Shown here: in pieces, positions 48,801-64,000 of the stretch
Position numbering within the stretch: the first letter of the stretch is position 1
Layout: each line of letters starts with the position of its first letter
DNA from: Odontesthes bonariensis
Lineage: Eukaryota > Chordata > Actinopteri > Atheriniformes > Atherinopsidae
Assembly (NCBI RefSeq): GCF_027942865.1
Contig: NC_134517.1
Span: 19,226,009 to 19,290,008, forward strand
Direction of reading: 5' to 3'
DNA: 64,000 bases
Notes under the pieces: model-generated
Told to the model about the DNA's origin: nothing
The model's input: only the letters and a program-made list of their open reading frames with translations
Databases searched by the model: none
Program-made: the position numbers and the translations under genes

Positions 48801-51800
48801 TTGATTACCCGTCATACAAAGAACAGCAATGATTTGTGTTTTTCTGCTCACTTCGTGACACTGTTTGCTTTTAGATTAGTGGTACTGCCGTCTTGAATGT
48901 TGCTTTCATCCGAGGTATCGGGCTCTCCTATTTCATTCTTCATATAACCAAAGTTTTTCGGATGCCGATGCAGCGGTGTCTGGCTTTCAAAACAAATCCC
49001 TGTCAGTAGATGAGCACTGACACGTGGTCAATCAGATTAAGACGAATGGCCCGATGCAACACCTGCGACACGTCAATGCTTTCTCTAAGATACACAAATA
49101 GTCCCGAAATACAAACGTATACGTTTGAAAGAACTGAGGACAAAAATCTACAAAAAAAGATGCGATTATACTCCACACGGTTTTGATTTAAATGTCCGTA
49201 GTTTCTTCAGAAGCTGAGAAATAAAACTTTCAGTTGACAGTTTGAAGTTTTACAGATAGCTCGGCTTTTTGTAGGATTTTAAAATCAAGCCACAGGTCGG
49301 AATGGGTAAATGGGACCAAATATGCTCTCAGGAATCATTTTGGGAAATACTTTTCCTCTTGTGCGCATTACACCCTCGAGTTCTGATGCTCTAGCGGAGC
49401 CTTGTGCGAAACGGCCCCAATTTTGTTCTTTACATTGCGTTCTGCGATGTCAAAAGTGTCGATTCCCACACTGTTGATTACAATTTCATTGCACTTCAAC
49501 ATCACATCCAATCAAGTTGCAAGCAAACCTATGGCTCACAATAATACTTTTAAGCTACTAATTGCATAACTACACATTAGATGCAAAATTGTATTTCTGC
49601 TTCTCCTGGGGGAATTCTACATGATTACCGTACTATAGAAGCTTGACTACTGTAGGAGTCATTCAGTAGATGAACTAAATCCTTTAATGAATTGTGAATG
49701 GACATCTTAGTCTGAGTCCCAGGTAAATGGAAAACCAATATGTTACCTTAATGGAAACACTTCAAGTGTAAGAGAGAAGCATAACAAAATAAGATCCAGC
49801 GGTGTAAAAATAAACATTTCGAGCAACAGAAAAACAGACACAGTGGAGTCGAATCTACTGTATGACTCAGGAGGGGACCACCCCCTGCCTGCCACTACAC
49901 AAGCAAAGAAACAAACCATCTCCCCAACATATCCCTCCATGTCATGCGCAACACAAGCCCTGCGAGTTTTAATTAGGAAACCCATGAAGCAAACAAACGC
50001 ACGGAAACACAAGAAGCCAATACACACAGGCAAAAAATAAATCCTTTGCCGCTTTACATCAATGCCCATTTCTCCGAGTTCTTCACCTCACTGTGGCTTT
50101 TGGTTAACACGCTTCGGACTAGATAGCAGATAAATAAACAGTGTGCACAGCGTTCTCAGAAGGAACGGCCTGACCGTGTTTTGTCCTCAGCATGGGAGGA
50201 TCAGAGAACGAGACCAAACACTTCGCAGACAGTCGAAAGCAGCACGGCTCTGAGGTCCTTCTCTTCAATCCAATTCCCTGACCAGCAACAGCGGCCCGGC
50301 GGGGCAACGGCTCCACGATTCAAGGCTCATCTCATCAGAGTGCAGGCATCTCCACAGATAAATGTCACAGAGATAGTGGCCAATGTTAAAGACGAGCTTT
50401 TTGCATCAGAGCAGGGTTAAGTTATCAATTTGCGGCACCAGTTAGTCTTTGGAAGCAACGTTTGCCTCATGACTGATGTTGTGACGCAATCAGTGTGGAA
50501 AATGGAAAAACATGTGTGTCGTTCTTTTTCATTTGGCTTCTTTTTTTTCTTTTTAAATCCTGACATGTAGTGAAAACAAAGACTTTGCTGCTACAGTGGT
50601 GGCTGTACCCAAAATCACTCTCTGGTGCACTAACTCACTCGTCCCTCAGTAGTTTGAAACGTGATCGACCATTTTAGTTTTTACAAAATAACCACTGCGG
50701 GAGTTTTTAAGGAGTTCCTCACAGAAGACTGAGTTTATGCAGGACTTAAGAAACTTAAAACAAGTGTTTCGCTGTAAATATAGTGCACTGCATACTCAAC
50801 TCGGTGATTTCCTTCGCACAACCCACCCACCCCTCCCCACGATCTTCCAATATCATGTTGTACTTTCTTATTAGCGATGATAGTACCGAGGACGACAGAA
50901 AACATTTACTCTTAATCTGTCCCAGACACCCTTCTGTGAGGATGAGGGACACACATATGTGAGAAACGGTGTTGTAAAAAAAAAAAGAAGAAAAAAAAAA
51001 AAGGGTGGGGGGTGGAGTCAGTGTTTAGCTGGGTTACCTCAGAAGCCCCCCTGCCCTTTCAGCAGGGCCTCATATGGAGAACCAGGCCTCAGGTCCCCTG
51101 GGCACTGATGTCTGCTCTCCACTCGACTCCTCCCAGTCAGCCACAGAGGCTGTGCAGGAACCTGGGCCACTCACGAAAACCTACAGCCACAAGTCATTCA
51201 CACCTGGAAACACAGGGAGAAGAACTTTGCTTATCGAGTGAAACACAAACAAGCAAGTGGCAAGGAAAAGCACTCCGTTGCTCTTGTTGACAAGACCAAC
51301 ATGTAGTAAACACATATCCAGAGCACAGCTGATGTCATTAGGGACAACAGTAACCCAGACACTCATTTATACTTCAGTTATCGACCAGTGAGCACATAAG
51401 GGATTACAAGACAGCCTGTGATACTCTTATCAAGCGCTTTCTTAGCACTTCTCCCTCCTACAAATACCCACCGTTTGTGGGGGAAAAAAATAGATTTTCT
51501 TCTTTTTTTGGGGAAGATTTTACAACCATGCAAGGCACGGAAAAGATACGCTAGCTTAAGGACAACGCAAAAGACATACACAAATGGCAGACAGCAGCGT
51601 TGCCTAGCGATTGAAGACACCAGGGTCTTGTCACAGGAAGCAGTACAGTTCAGATTCAGCAACTGGTATGTATGCTCTAAAACTGTCTGAACGCCCTGAC
51701 TGCTCATTGGAACTACTCATAGAAACTCAATGTGGACAAAATCTCCAGGTAAAAGACTCAAAGTCCAGCTGAGGTTTCTCTAGGAAAGTGATTATATGAC

Positions 51801-52369
51801 ACGTTACAAACATTTAACAGAAATTTGATTAATATTTTATAACAGTGCTTGTCTGTTAAAAGCAGGAGTGGAAAAAAGAAAAATGAATCCCTCAAGTGAC
51901 TAGACTAAAAATCCCCAGGTGAGGTATGGGATTCACTTCACACTTTTACCCCCCCAAAGGACCTGTGGATCTTTTCACTCATGAGTCAACTTAACCAAAA
52001 TTGATTTTTTTTTTTTTAAATGAAAAAATGTAATCCCTGAACACATTCTTTGCCATGTTTAGCTCTCATGCCTTGCCAAGGTAAGGCAGCACAAAGCCAC
52101 AAGTTACTCACAAACGGGCCCACTCGAGGAAGTCTGCCTTAAAATATGCACAGACATCCACAAACCTAAAACTCTGCAAATAAACCTAAAGCACACAACA
52201 ATCGCAGGGACTAGGCTTTCCCTCACACACACACACCACCCCCCTGAAATCTCAGCGCCTCTCTGGACAACTCTTGGCGGACAAAGTAATTCCATGGCGC
52301 TTGAAACTCCAGGAACTTTTTTTCTTTTTCCTAAAAGAAGTTGTTCCTGTTTCGCCAGAGAACTGGGGG

Positions 52370-53180
52370 GAAGGGAGGACTTCAGCACTCGCATTCATGG
52401 AGCCTCGGCCAGCGCAAACAAAGTCTTCCCCGAAGAGGGAGGCAGTGGACGGCGGCAGAGAGCGAGAACAACGACGTCGGCCGCAAGCACACAAAAAGAC
52501 ATCCCGTATGAGATTCATCTTGGGGCTTTGTCTGATAATAAGACAACACGGGCCCGCCTTGGGCAAACGTTCATATTCAAGTTCTGCTAGCTCCGTTAAC
52601 AATGTAACAATTAAATCGCTCGGCAGATGATAGGGCTGGCCGACACAATCAGAAGCCGAGGCCTATAATCTCGTTACACGTTTAGAAATGATATCAAACA
52701 CATTTTAAATAAAGGAAATACAATACCAACGGTGTGGTGCTCCCGGGGAATGCAGAACATGCATGCTGCATTGTATTCTTTTTTCATTTTCACGAAGCAC
52801 GGGCGGTCCTCCAGTATAATGGGGTAAAAACCAATATTTCTCCGCGGGTTTTACACCATGCTGAAAACATCGTGAATAATCCGCTTTTGTTGCGCTGGAA
52901 AAAACGGCATTTACGACTGAAAGGGAGCTCACTGTCTGCCAGGCCAGACGCGACGTGGGTTTGCTAGCCAGCCTTCGGGGACAGAAGCGGGGAAGAACGG
53001 ATACCGGAGTGAGATGTCCCCGGGAGGAGGACCCGCGTGTGCCCGTTGCCAGGAGGCGAGCCGTGGTAGCGACACTTTCCAGCGAGATGTGAAAAAGGAA
53101 ACACTCACCTGGAAAGCTAGCTTAATTTCCGTTTCTCTCGAAGGACGAATTTACACCGCACACATACCAAATCACAACAT
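52370..53180 (-). promoter_or_regulatory. bcl9: CpG-rich segment, candidate bcl9 promoter
   Basis: This stretch has many more CG dinucleotides than its surroundings, for example around 52380-52500 and 52930-53070. On the minus strand it includes a strong donor, CCAG followed by GTGAGTGT, with the exon edge at 53109. It sits on the correct side and strand for bcl9. The link is by position only. Confidence 0.4.
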
Positions 53181-53190
53181 TATCCCGGTA
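53109..53190 (-). other. bcl9: Candidate non-coding first exon of bcl9
   Basis: The minus-strand sequence ends AGCTAGCTTTCCAG, then donor GTGAGTGT at 53103-53108. There is no ATG-led frame fitting bcl9. The 5' limit is unknown. Confidence 0.3.
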
Positions 53191-53879
53191 ACATTATAAA
53201 ATAGGAATATGCCTCCCCCCTTTCACCCAAGCTTTCCAGTAGTCCTACTCCATTACATCCCAGTCAAGATTTCCTGTCGTTTCCCCCCCCACCCCCCTCC
53301 GTTCCTGCGCGATGGTTTAACCCAAATTCTAAGTAGCAATTCTAGGTCAGGTCTGTGTGCCAGTGAGAATGTTACTGTCGGACAGCCGCGAGACGCAAAT
53401 GTCCACCACCATGTGACACGGTAAACACTGTAAATACACACAAACACGAAGAACATCGCAAACACACCTAAACCGGCGTTGGAGTCCATGGATTTGTTTT
53501 GTAGCAGCCTCAAAACAGTAGCTACCTCCAACTTCCCGGTATGAAACAAGGTAGGCATGAAACATGTGGAAGCTTTCACAGGATCCTCCAGGTACAGATA
53601 CAACCTTTGAGTGTAGTCAGCTTTAAGAGGCAAAAATATGAAGTAACTTTGTTTATTTAACAAGGCTGGCCTTCTAAAATTTTGTTTTAAAGAGGTTCCA
53701 TAAACGCAAACACAAAAATATATTACAAAACAACATTGTATGGCATGACCAAACATAAATACATAGGCTATACAAAACAAATACAAACATAAAGCCCTCT
53801 CACTCATACCATCAAACCAAAAAGTATGAATTGAATACGTCAAAAGGAAGACAAATACAATAATAATAAATAAAGACTG

Positions 53880-54030
53880 TCCTCATAATATTTGTAATAT
53901 TAAAAAAGTGTATTTTTAGAAGTGTATGTAAATTAAAGACAGATTCAAATGAAGAACAAAGACAATCTAAATCAACAGAACAAAAAGAGGGAAGATTATT
54001 CCAGTGAGTTGGAGCGTCCTGTGGAGAAAT
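53880..54030 (-). mobile_element. Degenerate LINE reverse transcriptase C-terminus
   Basis: The minus-strand frame reads APTHWNNLPSF, then SSFESVFNLHTLLKIHFF. This resembles the W-N-x-LP ... SF-K/E-x ... HL-x-x-FF pattern that ends many LINE ORF2 proteins. Only the last 50 residues are recognisable. Confidence 0.4.
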
Positions 54031-54051
54031 TTCCAAACCAAAAAAAGACAT

Positions 54052-60770
<6,719 letters not shown>

Positions 60771-60784
60771 ATACATACATATAC

Positions 60785-60822
<38 letters not shown>

Positions 60823-60848
60823 ATATATGTGTATGTGTATATATATAC
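60771..60848 (+). repeat. AT/AC/GT compound microsatellite
   Basis: ATAC units, then about 14 AT units (60791-60819), then GTAT units. Confidence 0.9.
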
Positions 60849-62226
60849 GGACTCTCCCACTCATTCTCTCCTTTGAATTCTGTTTGCTTATTTTGCCGTC
60901 TGTCTCTTGCTCACCCCTTCCCTGCCTTCCTGTCTTCCTCCCTCTGTTTCTCTTGCTCTTCCTCCACCTATTAATCTGTGCTCCTCTCAGCCCCCTCCTC
61001 CTCCTCTCCTCCTTCAGTCCTTCCTCCCTCCTTTTAGTGAGGCAAACATGGGAGGGCTGGCTTCTCTATGTACAGGCTGACTGTATTACTGGCCCATTGT
61101 GATAATAGCGTTTAATTATCCTCTCAGCTAAAATCAGCCCCATCACTCTGCTTCTCTTCCCTGCCCCCTTCCACCACCCGTCTGTAGTGTGTCTAATACT
61201 TCCCCCTGCCGCCTTCTCCCCCTTCGTGCATCCCTCTCCACCCTACCGCCGCCGCTGCCTCCCCCCCCACCCCGTTCTCCAGCTATTTCAGACCCATTTA
61301 GCGGGATAAGCATCTTGAGACAGACAGAGGGGTTTTTGCTCTCTTTCACAGAGAAGCGAGGAGAGGATATGGAGACTGGCATCTCTGTGCCCGCCACAGA
61401 ATACCAAACAGGGGCCCGGGCATCTTAATATGCAGTGTGGGACAGAGGCTGAGATCAAAGAGAGGCACAGACAGACAGAGAGATGGGTTGCTGAGGGGGG
61501 AGGCAGAGATGGAGGGTGAGGTGAGAAAGGAAGGGATCAGGTCCTCTCATTTCTCCTCATCTTTGCATCCTTTCTCTCACATCATCATTTCTGCTGTGCT
61601 CTCCTGCGTCACTCCCTTGACCCTACGAAAAATCGACAGCTTAATTACCACAGTGTGCAAACCTGCACGCCTGCCGGTGCATTGATGTGGGCTTTTCTTC
61701 TTTTTTTTTAGCTCAGATGTGTGGATGCTGGAGAGTGTGTGTATCTTTCTCAGTTATTTGTTTGCATATACAGTGGGGGGTTGGATGGTGGCTCTACCTC
61801 CGCCACCTCTATCTCCTCAGTCAATTAAGATCGTGAGTAGCTGTCCCTGAAGCGGTGTAGACAGGCTAAATGAAAAGGCAGTGGATGTGAAATATGAATC
61901 ATTAGAATACTGCAAGGACAGGCTTTGGTCGGGGGTGGGGGGTCTGGTGAGGAGATAAGGAGGAAAAGGAATGGGAAAGAAAGGGAAGGGAAGAATGAGA
62001 GAGCAGATAATAAAAGATTAACGTCACGCCTCTCAGAGTGGTGGAATTTCAAAACCCTCCAGATCAAATTATTTATCCCTGTCTATAAAGGCAGGGGGAA
62101 AAGAGAGGAAAATCTGGAGGGAAAGAGAGGGAAAAGAAGGAGTGGGGAGAGTGAAATGCAAGTAGAATAGAATGCAAGACCTCACTCTCTTTGATGATCA
62201 TGCTGACAGGGAAACAAATGTGTGTG

Positions 62227-62229
<3 letters not shown>

Positions 62230-62295
<66 letters not shown>
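62230..62295 (+). repeat. (GT)n microsatellite
   Basis: About 33 uninterrupted TG units. Confidence 0.95.
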
Positions 62296-62298
<3 letters not shown>

Positions 62299-63425
62299 TC
62301 TGTCGGTTCTTATACAGAAAAGAGGGAGCCGGGGAGAGGAAAAGTGCAGGCAGATGTCTGCATACACTCCGTGGGAGGCTCAAGGCTGTTTGCAGAGGAC
62401 AGAGAGATGAGAGAGCGAAAGAGAGAAAAAGAAAGGAAGACGGAGGGAGACAGAGAGGGTGGGATTAAATGAAACCTGTTTCCCTTTGATTCTTTGCTAA
62501 TTTGAAGCAAGATGAAGAGCACAGAGAACAAACCAAACCACCTACGCAGCACAGGACCACACCAAACCGCACACACATCCCTCTCCTAAGTCTCAATGGA
62601 GTTTGGTCAAACAAACACACACAGTCACATTTATCACAGGTTCACTGCCTCGCGCCCTGCTCACGGATGACATTGACATTTCTCCACATGGACTGTGTAA
62701 CCTCCTCTCTACTTTTTGAAGAAAGTAGAAAGTGAAACCACCACACAACCAGTGCTCGAGAATACCAGCAGACCGTGTTGCTCAGATAGACATTGACTTG
62801 CGCACACCCTCACACGCAGGCGCGAAGTCCTTCCTCATTAGCCCTGATTCCCCCTGAGTGACATCTTTAACAAAAGGATGCAGCCTCTGCCGCCATGGCA
62901 ACAGCCTCCTCCATCTCTATGCAGTGCTTCAGTCTGTTTACATGATATCTGCTCTCTTCTTTCCTCACACTCCATCTTTCTTTCGATCAGCTTCTTGCAC
63001 TTAATCACTCCTCTCATATTTTTTTTCTCCCCTTTCACTCTTCCCAAGCTCTCTTTCCCTCTGCAGCTCACTTTTCTTCCTCTGGCTCCTCTTGTCTGCG
63101 GCTTTACTGTTGGGTGTTATCTTCACCAATTTTCCCCCCCGGAACCCTTGAGGACATTCAGCAGAGACCACCTGCTTGCCAATCAGAACATGATATGTAG
63201 GTCTAAGACAGAGAGAAGGGGGCAGCAGAAGAAAGAAAGAAAGAAAAAAAGAGAGGAGATGACACGGAGAGTGTGTGCATGTGATTAAGTATGAGAGAGC
63301 GTGTAAGAGTCTTGCAGGAGACTGTGATATCTAGGCCATGGGAGTCCAAAGCAGCCAGTGTGTCTGGTGTCACAGCAAATCAACTGTCAGCTGTACACCA
63401 CCTGCCCGCCCACACATGCTTGTGC

Positions 63426-63444
63426 ACACACACACACACACACA
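63426..63444 (+). repeat. (CA)n microsatellite, short
   Basis: Nine CA units. Confidence 0.85.
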
Positions 63445-63822
63445 TATCCGAAGTCTGAGGAGAGAAGAGACTAAGAATAGAACACCCGGAGAGTGTTGCC
63501 ACTTCTTCTTCCTCCCCTTTTCTCTCTGCTCTCCTCCTGCCACCATCAGAGGTGTTTTGCAAGTGGCCTCCAACACGATATAGGAATCTTTTCCGTCTTC
63601 CACCCTCTCCCCAGAGCTCAGCCCTGCCCTTCTCTCCCATGGTGAAATGAATCACCTGCACCCCTGTGCTCCTGTATGCATAGAGAGTTGTTAATGTCTC
63701 TTGTTTTTTTCTAAAAAGGAAAAGCAACGCTGGCAGACGTCCTCTGCAGCCCTCCGGTACCTTCTGCTTTTATTGACAGAGGAGGAGGGAGGAAAAGGGA
63801 AGCGAGGCGGTGAAAACACAGG

Positions 63823-63900
63823 AGAGACGCTTCTGAGGCGGGATTCGATCCGAGGCCAGCAGGGGTGATTTTGGAGGCCTCAACCACTAAACCGTCTCCT
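63823..63900 (-). repeat. tRNA-derived sequence (SINE head or tRNA pseudogene)
   Basis: On the minus strand an A-box-like GGTTTAGTGG and a B-box-like GGATCGAATCC are spaced about 32 bases apart. GAGACG and CGTCTC could form an acceptor-like stem. The T stem has mismatches and no intact cloverleaf is obvious, so a functional tRNA is unlikely. Confidence 0.45.
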
Positions 63901-64000
63901 GGGAGGGTTTTGAGGGGGCCTGTGTCCACATTAATGTGTGCAACCTGGACATATTAAACAAGATGGAGCGCAGTTGTCTCCGCTGCCTCTTAGCATACAC

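Larger units (their letters stand above)
34159..53108 (-). other. bcl9: Probable long 5' intron(s) of bcl9
   Basis: About 19 kb with no protein-like frame. It lies between the first coding exon of bcl9 and the best promoter candidate; mammalian BCL9 also has long introns before its start codon. It contains a poly-A run of 25 (38916-38940), dispersed repeats at 36694, 37095, 37810, 42760-43500 and 45590, and an AT run at 43344-43366. Further small non-coding exons cannot be excluded. Confidence 0.5.
60849..63620. other. Strand-asymmetric purine and pyrimidine blocks
   Basis: The + strand is pyrimidine-rich at about 60850-61280 and 62940-63080, and purine-rich at 61440-61530, 61940-62160 and 62320-62460. 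The blocks alternate with microsatellites and contain no convincing gene. Confidence 0.6.

Noticed and set aside
53253..53843. 196-residue minus-strand frame upstream of bcl9
   Set aside because: It is Cys/Phe/Val-rich without a recognisable domain, lies in AT-rich DNA next to LINE debris, and has no splice or promoter support.
63823..63900. Functional tRNA gene
   Set aside because: The T stem has mismatches and no clean cloverleaf could be drawn; a tRNA-derived repeat fits better.

Overview
The window looks like nuclear DNA of a teleost fish. It is AT-leaning, rich in (GT)n and (AT)n microsatellites and small inverted-repeat DNA transposons, and its genes have short vertebrate-type introns. 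Three protein-coding genes can be read with confidence: a connexin of the Cx40 type (gja5, + strand, single coding exon at 11210-12361), lysophosphatidic acid phosphatase type 6 (acp6, + strand, ten coding exons, 16009-21104) and the Wnt co-activator bcl9 (- strand, eight coding exons, 24641-33823, perhaps extending to 34063). In human 1q21.1 the same three genes lie next to each other in the same relative orientations, so the window is a conserved vertebrate synteny block seen from the opposite strand. No bacterial, phage, CRISPR or viral gene system was found.

Layout. 1-9940 is non-coding flank with repeats, including a 332-bp foldback element (5759-6090) between two copies of a diverged direct repeat. 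9943-12792 is the gja5 locus: candidate TATA box and 5' exon, coding exon, 3' UTR. 12793-14848 is a spacer with CTCF-like motifs. 14849-21597 is acp6, with a 219-bp hAT-type MITE in intron 6. 21598-23253 lies between the convergent ends of acp6 and bcl9 and holds a 640-bp palindromic TTAA element. 23254-34075 is the coding part of bcl9 and its 3' UTR. 34076-53108 is probably the long 5' intron of bcl9, ending near a CpG-rich segment (about 52.4-53.2 kb) that is the best promoter candidate. 53.2-64 kb is non-coding flank with a LINE remnant, long microsatellites, strand-asymmetric purine/pyrimidine blocks and a tRNA-derived element.

The three genes do not form one pathway. gja5 makes gap-junction channels of heart and vascular endothelium, acp6 hydrolyses lysophosphatidic acid in mitochondria, and bcl9 links beta-catenin to Pygopus in the nucleus. 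The most useful observations are an in-frame symmetric bcl9 exon resembling the paralogue BCL9L, a possible 80-residue N-terminal extension of BCL9 next to a CA-repeat splice acceptor, and several well-delimited foldback or MITE elements. Exon boundaries were placed by eye from splice motifs, reading frame and remembered human protein sequences; no alignment was run.
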